NCBI GenBank assembly: GCA_030761205.1
Contig: JAULJL010000002.1
Location: 25,771,010-25,835,009 of the forward strand
Reading direction: 5' to 3'
Length of the DNA: 64,000 nt
Source of the DNA: Fremontodendron californicum
Lineage: Eukaryota; Streptophyta; Magnoliopsida; Malvales; Malvaceae
Shown here: piece after piece, positions 1 to 11,419 of the stretch
Position numbering within the stretch: the first letter of the stretch is position 1
Layout: each line of letters starts with the position of its first letter
Position numbers and translations under genes: made by a program
The notes under the pieces: generated by a model
What the model saw: only the letters and a program-made list of their open reading frames with translations
Database searches by the model: none
What the model was told of the DNA's origin: nothing

Positions 1-23
1 TGGATTATGAATCTAGGAGTGAT

Positions 24-36
24 GGCTTTGATACCA
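24..36 (-). other. Possible Copia primer-binding site remnant
   Basis: On the minus strand this reads TGGTATCAAAGCC, one base away from the initiator-tRNA-Met primer site (TGGTATCAGAGCC) common in plant Ty1/copia elements. The bases just above it (37-44) could be the usual short spacer followed by the end of an LTR on the minus strand. I cannot find the other LTR end or any coding remnant, so this rests on a 13-base match only. Confidence 0.3.
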
Positions 37-44
37 TTAATGGA

Positions 45-860
45 GAAAGTAGCAGGAAATAAAGCTTAAATAACTGTAGTAGGTATGCTATGCCAGAAAC
101 AGCTTATTCCTGAAAGCTTCAAAGGAGCATTGCCTTTTAGCTACAATAATTTTAGCCAGATTTCTCTGCTATTTTCATCATAAATGGATTCATGGAAATC
201 CTGTGAAGTAAAAAAAATATAATCCTATGTCATTTTTTATTTTAATTTTTTTTTTGTATTTTTTTTTTACTTTAAAGTAAAGTTTTGGAAGGATTATGGA
301 TTGACAAATGACAACCAAGCTGGCACATCTCAACCCATAATCCTCCAAAAGCTTAATTATACTAGAATTAACCCCTGCTTCGCCAGGGTTCTTTTGAAAT
401 TTATAAATAAATTAATAATAAAAAATTAAATTAAATTTTATTAAATAATAATTATTTATTTAAATTATTTATTATTTATTTTTAAATTGTAATACTATTA
501 ATATTAATATAATTATATCTTATTAATTATGAGAATTAAATTTATGGGAATAGTTTATTTATAAATTACATAATATAAATGCATTTTTAAATGTTATTTA
601 TATGTATTTTTTAAAAATATTTAGACCTTTGTATAGCTTATTGTATAGTGTATATTTTTATTTATAGGTGATAAAAATAATTAATAAAAAGTAACAAAAT
701 AAAATTGTAATTTGTATTTTATTCTTTCGTTGGATCGGTTTAAAACTAAAAATAACTAACACAAAAAAGAAAAACTTCTAGTCAAGCAAATGAGCTTAAC
801 ACGTGTATCATACTGATTATCAGCAAGTTCATTATATTTTATTTTTTAACTTTTTTTCTA
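45..860. other. AT-rich DNA without a gene; one imperfect hairpin
   Basis: I see no coding sequence. An inverted repeat pairs 283-299 (TTTTGGAAGGATTATGG) with 335-350 (CCATAATCCTCCAAAA) around a ~35-nt loop. A similar stretch (CCCATAACCCCTTTGGAG, then TATACTAGAATT) recurs near 1302-1415, which suggests that two diverged copies of one dispersed element lie here. Its class is unknown. Confidence 0.4.
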
Positions 861-863
861 AAT

Positions 864-1270
864 GGGTCGGGTACGGATCTTAAATTGACCCGCGAGTCAA
901 CGTACAGACCAATCCCTTTAAATATATCATTTTAAAAATAAAAAACTTAAAACTTAAAACTAAAAAAGTAAAAAAAAATTTATAATTTTTTCCCCGAGCG
1001 AGTTGGGTACGGATATCTTAAATCGATTCGCGAGTCAACATTCGAATCAATCCCTTTAAATACATAAATTAAAAAAAAATAAAAAAATAATTAAAACTAA
1101 ATATAATTAATAAAATAATTTTTAACATAAATTCCGAACGGGTCGGATACGGATCCTATATCAATCTGTGAGTGAACATGCAAATCAACCTCTTTAATTA
1201 TATCATTTAAAAATAAAATAAAATTAAAAACTGAAAAAAAAAAAACTAAAACTAAAATTAAAAAGTCACC
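864..1270. repeat. Tandem repeat, ~138-bp unit, three diverged copies
   Basis: Units begin near 864, 1002 and 1140. Each carries a GGGTACGGAT-like core, then a GCGAGTCAAC- or GTGAGTGAAC-like block, then CAATCCCTTTAAAT or a close variant, and ends in an A-rich spacer. Divergence between units is high, so the array is old. Confidence 0.7.
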
Positions 1271-1559
1271 ACATGTCAAGCAAAGAAGCTTGGACACATC
1301 GCTACCCATAACCCCCTTTGGAGATTTTTTTAAAAGGATTAGTATAGATTGTCAATTGTGTAGCATATGTCGATCCGTTATCCCTCTGTTATAAATATTC
1401 AATTGTATACTAGAATTTTTCTCCCGCTTTGTTGAGAGATTTTTATATTATTTATAAAATTTTAATTAAATTAACAATCATAAATATAAGTTGAATCATA
1501 TTAAATCATTATTATTTATTCAAATAATTTTTTATGTTTTAATATCGTAAGTAAATGAA

Positions 1560-2110
1560 TTTAGAGTTAAAATCGAATCACTATGACATATTATACAAAA
1601 TATGGGATGAATTGAGATTTGATACAAACACAACATGAGAAAATATTTAAAAACAACACGACATGAAAAATAATATCAACACAACACGAATAACGAATAT
1701 GTCAAAATCTATATAAAACGAATTATTAACGTGTAAAAATTTATATAAATTTATAATATTTTACACAAAAAAAAAATAACACCAACACATAATGGACACA
1801 CAAATTTTAACAAATTATGCATGTCATGAATTGAGACACGATACGAACACAGAAAATTTTTCTAAATTGAATAACAATGACAAACTATGCAAAATATGAA
1901 ATGAATTGAGACACGACACGAATAAAGTATAAGAAAAATAATTAAAACATAACACTAAATATAATATGAACACTAAACGAATACATGAACATATCAAAAT
2001 ATACATAAAATGAATGATTAATTTGTAAAAATTTATATAAATTTATAATACTTTAAACATACAAAAAATAACACAAACACGAAAACACAAATTTGTATAA
2101 TATTTTATTA
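1560..2110. repeat. AT-rich dispersed repeat with internal ~290-bp duplication
   Basis: The block GTAAAAATTTATATAAATTT occurs near 1732 and again near 2025. The phrase GAATTGAGACACGA occurs near 1828 and 1903, with a weaker copy near 1610. No coding potential is visible on either strand. It looks like non-coding transposon sequence, but I cannot assign a class. Confidence 0.45.
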
Positions 2111-2378
2111 TCTTTCTTTCTCTTCTTCTTAAAAAAAGAAAAGAAAAGTGCCATGTGTCGGCACATGAGACATTCATGTAGTCAAAAATATATTATCGGT
2201 ATAGATACTATATTTGTTATCGGTACATTTGTATCTGCTTAACTATAATTGTTTATGGTTTTGTTATGTATAAACTGGAATGTAAGTGTTATTTTGTTAC
2301 TATTTTGAAGAATTGCCCATCTTTTTATCTTTAGACTTAGAATAGATTTCATCAGATGACAGACTTCAACAAGTGTTT

Positions 2379-2383
<5 letters not shown>

Positions 2384-2415
<32 letters not shown>

Positions 2416-2416
2416 T
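2384..2416. repeat. (TA)n microsatellite
   Basis: About 13 uninterrupted TA units, followed by a single C and a few more TA units. The LINE fragment starts ~30 bp downstream. Confidence 0.95.
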
Positions 2417-2445
2417 CTCTTTTTATTTAATAATTGTTGAAAAGG

Positions 2446-3512
2446 TCAGACAATACGGGGAATGGTTACGGGCATCATCACTGAAGCGGCTGGGTAGGAG
2501 GTTTTGATGAAGGATGATAAAGATGTATTGCTAATGGGAGAGATGCAAATCCAAGGTGAAGCATCAAACGCAGGCAACACATCAAAGGAGTCAAGAGTTA
2601 GTATGGGGACTGTTATAGGGCAAGAAGATAGGGACATACTAATCATGGGGAGGTCGACCACGCCAGCTGTAGAACACAATGAGACACAACCAACTTTGGG
2701 TCAAGATAGTACTGATGCACAAAACATGATGGTTAGCCAACATTTAGAGAAGCAGATAAAAGAAACCATGTCCATTAATGATGAAATCAAAACTAACCTG
2801 AACACCTCCAAGCGCAACAAGGACAATCAGGATGGTGGAGGAGCGAGACACGAAGCAGATAGTGGGAAGTCAACTGGTGGAGGAATACTCGGCATAGAAG
2901 GATCGGGAGGCAGGACGAGGGGTTAAGTGGAAGAAACTTGCATGGAATGGGAAATTTAGTGGAAGTGGGAACAAGATAGGAAAGGGTAAAAGGAAGGAAA
3001 GAATAAATTTAGAAGAGATAGTAGAAATGGAGGTGGATGTCGTTGGAAAAAAGATCAAAGGCACAAACAATGACAGTGAGTAGAACATAAATCAATTGGC
3101 GGATTCTGGTACTCAGCTCCACCAATAGCCATGAAGGTGTTAAGTTGGAACTGTCGTGGGCTTGGTAACCGATGGACAATTCGAGCCTTGAAAAGGCTCA
3201 TATAAATAAAAGTTCCTGACGTGGTGTTCCTTTGTTAGACAAGGCTCACCATATGAGAATTTGATAGAGCCCAACGGAGATGCAACAGGAAAACTGTTTA
3301 TTGTAGATTGCAAGGGTAGAAAAAAAGGTCTAGCGATGATGTGGAAACCTGAAGTTGAGCTCAAACTAAGAAGTTTTTCTAAGTACCATATTGATACAGA
3401 GCTAATAGAAAATAGGCAGGTGATTCAATGAATAACAGGCTTCTATGGGGAGTCCAATAACGGTAGGAGAGGTATTTCTTGGAGTTTACTTAAAATATTG
3501 GCGGGCCATGAC
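2446..3512 (+). pseudogene. L1-type LINE fragment: ORF1 C-terminus and ORF2 endonuclease start
   Basis: The beginning reads QYGEWLRAS (2449-2475), the motif that follows the zinc-knuckle region in plant L1 ORF1 proteins. A low-complexity hydrophilic tail follows, ending in a KWKKLAW-type stretch near 2930. ORF2 opens at 3131 with MKVLSWNCRGLGN, the hallmark start of the plant L1 endonuclease/exonuclease/phosphatase domain, then RTIRALKRLI-like and VPDVVFL segments. Later pieces such as DVVF, KPEVELKLRSF and GFYGESNNGRRG appear in shifted frames. Several stop codons and frameshifts make it non-functional. The 5' end is missing, and the coding sequence stops abruptly at 3512, where the LTR of element 2 begins. 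The right half of the LINE is not found beyond element 2. The family is clear; the exact edges are approximate. Confidence 0.85.
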
Positions 3513-4804
3513 TGTCGCAACCTAAAAAATAACATGTCTCATCACAAGACTTTGTTATTCGTTAAGTGTGACATTGAAAAAAATCGAGCAAAAGTCGACT
3601 TAATTTCTCTAGAAAATCGAAGGTTTTGAAAATAACCTTGAAAAAGACATGGAGTCGCCACCAATCTTTTTTGGCTAGGTGTGATTGGCAACAGGTTTTA
3701 TAAAACATTTTAAAATTAATTAAAACATTTTTTTAAAACCAATTTCAAGTCTGCGTTTTAAACCAGAGAAATCAAAGAAGCGGGTTTGGGACTCGGTTAC
3801 ATGTGGGGAAGGATTAGCACCCCAGAATGCCCGTATAAAACAGTACCTTATTAATCGTGTGTTATCTCAAGTCTCGGTAAAAAGTCCATTTTTAATTTGG
3901 TATTTCAAGTTAATTCTCAATCTAAAGAAAAATAATTCCATTTTTTTCTTGAAAATGATCCGGAATTTATTAATTCAAAATTTTCCTATATTTCCCAACA
4001 AGCGTGGCAAAATATAGAAATTTTTATTATTTTGGAAAATTTTCCGAACCATTCTCGTTTTAAAGAAGATATTCCATTATTAATGATAATTGATGATATC
4101 CTCCTCATCAAACCCGGCAGAGAACTCATAAATTATTTTAACTCGGGGATATCTTTATTTTATTGAAAATCATTACCTTTTTCAAAACATTTTAAAAAAA
4201 TATGAATATGAATATGTGTGACATAAATAAAATGACATAGCAAAGTTTAGATAATATAATGCAACCTAAATGGTATGATATAATTTAAATGTCTTAGCAT
4301 ATTCTAAATATCCTAAGTCATATGATATATTCTAAATGAAATGAAATGACCTAGGTAACATGATATATTCTATATGAAATGTAATATCCTAAGTCATATG
4401 ATATAGTTTAAATGAAATGAAATGACCTAGGTAACATGATATATTCTATAAGAAATGTAATATCCTAAGTTATATGATATATTCTAAATGAAATAAAATA
4501 AAATAAAATATCCTAAGTGACATAATATATTCTAAATGAAATGAAATGACCTAGGTAACATAATATATTCTATATGAAATGAAATATCCTAAGTCACATG
4601 ATATATTCTAAATAGAATAAAATGATTTAAATGACATGGCATATAATCTAAATGACATGAAACATAAAATAATGTTATCATATAATATGCATGAAAATAA
4701 AAATGAAAATAATAATGCATGAACAAAGTATATGCTAAATAATGTGACAAAAATAAATAACTAAATAAAAAGCATAGGATATCATGAAATATTCAAAACC
4801 ATAT
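3513..4804 (-). repeat. Element 2 3' LTR, part 1 (terminal portion)
   Basis: Starts TGTCGCAACC on the plus strand, the same edge as at 5470, 7533, 22266 and 47871. It holds the GTCGCCACCAATC block, a TTTATAAAA TATA-like motif near 3697 and an AT-rich tandem zone (~4220-4620) of ~35-bp units containing CCTAGGTAACAT and TCCTAAGTCATATG. It is interrupted at 4804 by solo LTR B, with target duplication CATAT (4800-4804 and 35552-35556), and continues at 35557. Confidence 0.9.
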
Positions 4805-5469
4805 TGTCGCAACCTAAATAAAAGTAATAACTATAACAATAACAAGTCTCATCGTAAAACTTTATTATTCGTTATCCTTAGGCGTGACATTTAAAACAAA
4901 AAATGAGGAAAAGTCGATTTAATTCCTCTAGAAAAATGAAGCCGTCGATACGTGATCCCGGATCGCGGGGGACCCGTTCGAGTGAGGGGAAACAGAAGTA
5001 GAGGAAAAGATGACTTAATTCCTCTAGAAATAATAAAAGGTCGAGGGTATGAAAACGACCTCGTAAAAAGACATGGAGTCGCCACCAATCTTTATTAGCT
5101 AGGTGTGATCAGCCACCTATTAAAACTGGTTTTGTAAAACATTTTAAAATTAATTAAAACATTTTTTAAAAACCAATTTCAGGTCTGCGTTATAAACCAG
5201 AGAAATCAAAGAAGTGGGTTCGGGAGTTGGTTACGTGCGGGGAAGGATTAGCACCCCCACAACGCCCGTATAAATTGGTACCTCATGAATCGTGTATTAT
5301 CTCAAGTCTCGGTAAAAAGTTGACTTTTTAGTATTTCAAGTTAATTTCGAATTTTAAGAAAAATAATTCCATTTTTAATTGAAATTGATACGAAATTTAT
5401 TAATTCAAAATTTTCCTATATTCCCCGAAAAAATCGGCAAAATATAGAAATTTTTATTCATTTGAAAAA
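4805..5469 (-). repeat. Solo LTR B, part 1
   Basis: Starts TGTCGCAACC and is preceded by CATAT; the same five bases follow its far end at 35551. It carries a peculiarity not seen in the other LTRs: the segment GAGGAAAAG...TTAATTCCTCTAGAAA occurs twice (near 4909 and 5001), separated by a GC-rich stretch containing GATCCCGGATCGCGGGGGAC (4957-4976). It is interrupted at 5469 by solo LTR C and resumes at 30323. Confidence 0.88.
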
Positions 5470-7532
5470 TGTCGCAACCTAAAAAAACAACAAGTCTCAT
5501 TTCAAGACTTTATTATTCGTTAAGCATGACATTAAAAAAAATCGAGGAAAAGTCGACTTAATTCCTCTAGAAAAATGAAGGTTTTGAAAATGACCTTGAA
5601 AAAGACATGGAGTCGCCACCAATCTTTTTTAGCTAGGTGTGATCGGCCACCTATTAAAACCGGTTTTATAAAATATTTTTTAAATTAATTAAAACATTTT
5701 TAAAACCAATTTCAAGTCTGCGTTTTAAACCAGAGAAATCAAAGACACGAGTTCGGGACTCGGTTACGTGTGGAGAAGGATTAGCACCCCCACAACGCTC
5801 GTATAAAACGGTACCTTATTAATCGTGTGTTATTTCAAGTCTCGGTAAAAAAAGTCAGTTTTAAATTTAGTATTTTAAGTTAATTCCCAATTTAAAGAAA
5901 AATAATTCCATTTTTAATTGAAAATGATTCGAAATTTATAAATTCAAAATTTTCCTATATTCCCCAACAAACGTGGCAAAATATCGAAATTTTTATTAAT
6001 TTTGGAAAACTTTCCGAATCATTCTCTTTTTAAAAAAGATATTCCGTTATTAATGATAATTGATGATATCCTCCTCAGCAAACTCGGCAGAGAACTCATG
6101 AATTATTTTAACTCGGGAATATCTTTATTTTATTGAAAATCATTACCTTTTTGAAAACATTTGAAAGATATGAATATGTATATGCATGACATAAATAAAA
6201 TGACATAGCAAAATCTAAATAATATAATGCAACCTAAATGATATGATATAATTTAAATACCTTAGCATATTCTAAATGAAATGAAATATACTAAGTTATA
6301 TGATATATTTTAATGAAATGAAATGACCTAGGTAACATAATATATTCTATATGAAATGTAATATCCTAAATCATATGATATATTCTAAATGAAATAAAAT
6401 ATTTGAATGACATGGCAAATATGAATGATATGGCATATAATTTAAATGACATGTAATATAAAATAATGCTATCATATAATATGCATGGAAATAAAAATGA
6501 AAATAATAATGCATGAACATAGTATATGCTAAATAATATAACAAAAAATAACTAAATTAAAAGCATAGGATATCATGAAATATTCCAAATCATATAATAA
6601 ACAATATAACATAACTCAAAATCATAACAATATCATAGAAATTATCATAGCAAAAATCACATATTATATAAAATGCATGAATATGAAAAATGCAATGCAA
6701 GAAAATGTATTTTCCTTTAATTAAGGAAATCCGTATATCTAAAAAGATATCCGGCTACCTTAGGAAAATATATCAAATAAAATATTCTAAAACCAAAATA
6801 CTTTGTGATTGTTTGAAAACAATTTTGAAAAACTTAGATTAAAAGTAAAAACTTGGCTAAACCCCTTTTTTAAATGGCTCTAATTTCCTAAGTTTAAAAT
6901 CCCGGACTTGACCACCCCTAACCCGAGACTTAAAAAATCATTTTTAGAGTTTAAAAAGGCTTAGAAACTACCCAAAGTCAGTATCTAAACTTCCTAATCA
7001 GCCCCCTCTAAGTAACTTAACCAAAACAGAAAAATGATTTTCCTTCAAATTCAATTCTGACTCCATTGTCCAGTTTTAAGCCACGATTTTTTATCCTATT
7101 TTTAAAAATTCAAAAAAATCTTAAAAAAGTACTGGAGACTCAAGACATGTAAAACGACACGGGAACAAATCAACTTAATTTTTTTTATTAAAGATAAATT
7201 CCTAGAAAAATCGAGAAAGTACGAGTACTGGGTGAAAAAAACTGTTTTGCCAAAATACATTTTTGCCTTTGATAAAATCATTTAAAAATCAAAGTAAAAA
7301 TATTTAAGACTCATAAAATGACTCACAAACAGTAGCTAGGACTTTTGAAAAGTGAGACAAAAATTGGCTAAGTAAGAAAAATCACAAAGGTAGAATACTC
7401 AATTTGACAAACCTTAATTTTCCACAAGTATGCTCAAGAGAGCATGACTTTGAACTATTAATTGGCTTAATTCATTAGTCAAGTGGCATGGACATGAAAT
7501 GCATGAAAAAATACAGCAAATATGATGCATGG
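5470..7532 (-). repeat. Solo LTR C, part 1
   Basis: Starts TGTCGCAACC and continues as a normal family LTR up to AAATATGATGCATGG (7532), where element 1 is inserted. It resumes at 27442. The bases before it are AAAAA (5465-5469) and those after its far end are GAAAA (30318-30322), so its target duplication has one mismatch. It contains the TATA-like motif near 5668, the AT-rich CCTAGG array (~6230-6430) and the conserved hairpin at 6731-6754. Confidence 0.87.
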
Positions 7533-8279
7533 TGTCGCAACCTAAAAAATAACGAGTCTCATCGCAAGACTTTATAATTCGTTAAGCGTGACTTTAAAAA
7601 ATCGAGGAAAAGTCGATTTAATTCCTCCAGAAAAATGAAGGTTTTGAAAATGACCTTGAAAAAGACATGGAGTCCCCACCAATCTTTTTTAGCTAGGTGT
7701 GATCGGCCACCTATTAAAACCAGTTTTATAAAATATTTTAAAAATTAATTAAAACATTTTAAAATCAATTTCAAGTCTGCGTTTAAACCAGAGAAATCAA
7801 AGAAACGGGTTCGGGACTCGGTTACGTGCGGGGAAGGATTAGCACCACCACAATGCCCGTATAAAACGGTACCTTATTAATCATGTGTTATCTCAAGTCT
7901 CGGTAAAAAATCGGTTTTAAATTTAGTATTTCAAGTTAATTCCCAATTTAAAGAAAAATAATTCCATTTTTAATTGAAATTGATTCGGAATTTATAAATT
8001 CAAAATTTTCCTATATTCCCCAACAAATGTGGCAAAATATAGAAATTTTTATTAATTTGGAAAACTTTCTGAATCATTCTCGTTTTTTGAAAGAAAGATA
8101 TTCCTTTATTAATGATAATTGATGATATTCCCTCCAGCAAACCCGGTAGAGAACTCATGAATTATTTTAACTCGGAAATATCTTTATTTTTTATTGAAAA
8201 ATCATTATCCTTTTGAAAACATTTTAAAAGATATGAATATGTATATGCATGACATAAATAAAATGACATAGCAAAATCT

Positions 8280-8540
8280 AAATAATATAATGCTTCCTAA
8301 ATGATATGATATAATTTAAATGCCTTAGCATATTCTAAATGAAATGAAATGTCCTAAGTTATATGACATATTCTAAATGAAATGAAATGACCTAGGTAGC
8401 ATAATATGTTCTATATGAGATGTAAAATCCTAAGTTATATGATATATTCTAAATGAAATGAAATGACCTAGGTGACATAATATATTCTATATGAAATAAA
8501 GTAACCTAGGTAACATAATATATTCTATACGAAATGACAT
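8280..8540. repeat. AT-rich ~35-bp tandem array with CCTAGG inside LTR
   Basis: Degenerate units alternate between TGACCTAGGTAACATAATAT and a variant with TCCTAAGTTATATGATATAT, each joined by TTCTAAATGAAATGAAA. Homologous arrays lie at about 4220-4620, 6230-6430, 22990-23270 and 48640-48990, with a shorter, more degraded one at 30540-30740. Copy number differs between LTRs. Confidence 0.75.
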
Positions 8541-8879
8541 AATTTAAATGACATGGCAAATATGGATGATATGGCATATAATCTAAATGACATAGAATAT
8601 AAAATAATACTATCATATAATATGCATGGAAATAAAAATGAAAATAATAATGCATGAACATAGTATATGCTAAATAATATAACAACAACAAAAATAATTA
8701 AATAAAAAGCATAGGATATCATGAAATATTCCAAGTCATATAATAAACAATATAACATAACTCAAAATCATAACAATATCATAGAAATTATCATAGCAAA
8801 AGTCACATATTATATAAAATGCTTGAATATGAAAAATGCAATGCATGAAAATGTATTTTTTTCCTTTAATTAAGGAAAT

Positions 8880-8903
8880 CCGTATATCTAAAAAGATATC
8901 CGG
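8880..8903. other. Conserved 24-bp hairpin inside LTR
   Basis: CCGTATATCTAAAAAGATATCCGG folds into an arm pair ATATCT/AGATAT with an AAAA loop, extended by CCG/CGG across one mismatch. The same hairpin is present in every LTR that retains this region: 6731-6754, 23604-23627, 31032-31055, 35696-35719 and 49324-49347. Its function is unknown. Confidence 0.7.
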
Positions 8904-11419
8904 CTACCTTAGGAAAATATGTCAAATTAAATATTCTAAAACCAAAATACTTTGTGATTGTTTGAAAACAATTTTGAAAGGCTTGAATTAAAAAAAAAAT
9001 CTGGGCTATTTTTTTAAAAATGGCTCTAATTTCCTAAGTTTAAATTCCCGGACTTGACCACCCTTAACCCGAGACTTAAAAAATCATTTTTAGAGTTTAA
9101 AAAGGCTTAGAAACTATCCTAAGTCAGTAGCTAACTTTCCTAATCAGCCCCCTCTAAGTAACTTAACCAAAACAGAAAAATGATTTTTCTTTAAATTCAA
9201 TTCTGACTCCACTATCCAGTTTTGAGTCACGATTTTTTACCCTATTTTTAAAAATTTAAACAATTCTAAAAATAATACTGGAGACTTAGGACATGTAAAA
9301 CTACACGATAAAAATCAGCTTAATTTTTTTTATCAAAGATGAATGCCCAGAAAAATCGGGAAAGTACAAGTACTGCGTAAAAAAAATTGCTTTGCCAAAA
9401 TACATTTTTGCCTTTGATAAAATCATTTAAAAATCAAAGTAAAAATATTTAGAACTCACAAAATGACTCACAAACAGTATCTAGGACTTTTTAAAAGTTA
9501 GATAAAAAATTGGCTAAGTAAAAAAAATCATAAAGGTGGAATAATCAATTTGACAAAACTTAATTTTCCACAAGTGTGCTCAAGAGAGCATGACTTTGAA
9601 CCATTAATTGGCCTAAGTCATTATTCAAGTGGCATGAACATGAAATGCATGAAAAATTACAGCAAATATGATGCATGAAATGTATGAGTTTAAATCTAAA
9701 TGTCATGAAAAAATGCATGGCATCCATATAGTGACCTAGACCTAAATGAACTTGCATGGCATTTAATGCAACCTAGGTCTAAAATGCATGAACATGCATG
9801 GCAAATAAACCAAACCTAATAACTAAAATATGCATGGCATTTTCACAAACACAAAGCAGGCTTAAACCAAAACTCAACCAAATATCATGCAAATGCTAAC
9901 CTAACAACAAACATGGCAAGAATGCACATAAAATGCAAAAATTCAAGGGTGGCCGAATGGAATAATGCAACTAGCAAACATGGCATTTTCACAAACACTT
10001 GGTATATTAGCATTTAAAACTAAATCAAATGTCATGCAAATGCAAAACCTACCAACTAATATGGCAAAAATGCAACACACAATGCAAAACACATGGAGTA
10101 GCCGAATGGCCTCAAGCTCCAACAAGCATGGCATTTTAACAAACACTTGATATACTAACATGCTCAACTAAAATATAACACTCAAAACATGTAAACACAA
10201 AGTAGAAATACAAAAACCAAACAAGCATTTTCACAAACACTTGATATACTAACATGCTCAACTAAAATATAAAACTCAAATCTTGCAAACACCACACAAG
10301 CATTTTCACAAATACTTGATATACTACCTCAACAAATTTAAACATTATGAAAACAGAAAATTAAAAATGCAAGAACATGATATTTAAATCATAAATGGCA
10401 ACAAACAAAGCAACCAAATTAAAATATGACTCAAGTATGAAGTAGAATAACACTTAAAGCATCAAGATTAAAGAAAATAACAATAATATCATGATAAAAT
10501 AAACAAAACAGCAACCTCAAGAAAGAATGTAGGCCATTCGGCCATGGTGAGAAATTGTAAAAAAAAATTGTAAAAAATATTTAATAAAGAAATGAAGAAA
10601 GAACTTAAGAAGAAAGCATTTATTTAAAAAAGGAAACTCACAAAATAGTAATCAAAATAGCAAAATAAGAATGGAAAATCAAGAAAGTGCAAGAGTTGGT
10701 GCTCAAGAGCAACCTCAAGAAGCTATATTTCAAGCTTTATCTCTTCAAACTTTCCTTTATTTTCTAAACTTTTTCTTTTTGCTTTCAACCAAGGAGAGAA
10801 AAACTAAGAAAAACTAAGAGAAATATCAAAGAATCAAGTCTGAAAATGAAAATTCTGAACCTCCCATTGTGCTGGCCGAAACCCCCCTTTAGTGAGCTAG
10901 GATGTTGTCATTTTTTCCCAACCAATTTTCCATCAAATGGCTAATAATTCAAGGTGAAAAATCATGAAATTACCACCCTTAGATTAGCATGGCAGCTGTC
11001 CATAATTACAGCTATTCAAGAATAATGTTGACACCCTCCCTTGGCCTATGTGGCTTAATCACAATGGCTTGATTAAAAAGAATCTCTAACTAACTCTTAA
11101 TTCTTGGCCATTTGATTAAAAATCAGAATCTTTCTCTTTCCTTTGGGCCTTGGAAGGCCAGCAATTCTCTTTTCCAGCCAAAGTCTGATTTTTTTGAAAG
11201 GCCAAAAGAAGCCTTTTTCGGTTACTTGGGTGAAATGATCGTTTTGCCCCCCGGATGCAAATAAATGTCAAACGGACTCTGAATTCAAATTTTATTTTTT
11301 TAATACTTCCAAAATAATAAAAAATTTAGTTCTGGAAGTTTTCAAAATTATCCGAGTCCGTTTGCTTTTTATTTGGATTTGTTTTTCCAAAAATGCCCTT
11401 TTATCCCCCTACATTTTAC

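Noticed and set aside
283..375. Helitron 3' end (hairpin followed by CTAG)
   Set aside because: The hairpin loop (~35 nt) is far too long, and no helicase or matching 5' end is present.
4220..4620. Regularly spaced short repeats reminiscent of a CRISPR array
   Set aside because: The units are contiguous and degenerate with no unique spacers. The DNA is a plant LTR.
8506..8758. Minus-strand Tyr/Phe-rich frames (also at 23176-23484 and 30605-30886)
   Set aside because: They are translations of the AT-rich CCTAGG array of the LTRs.
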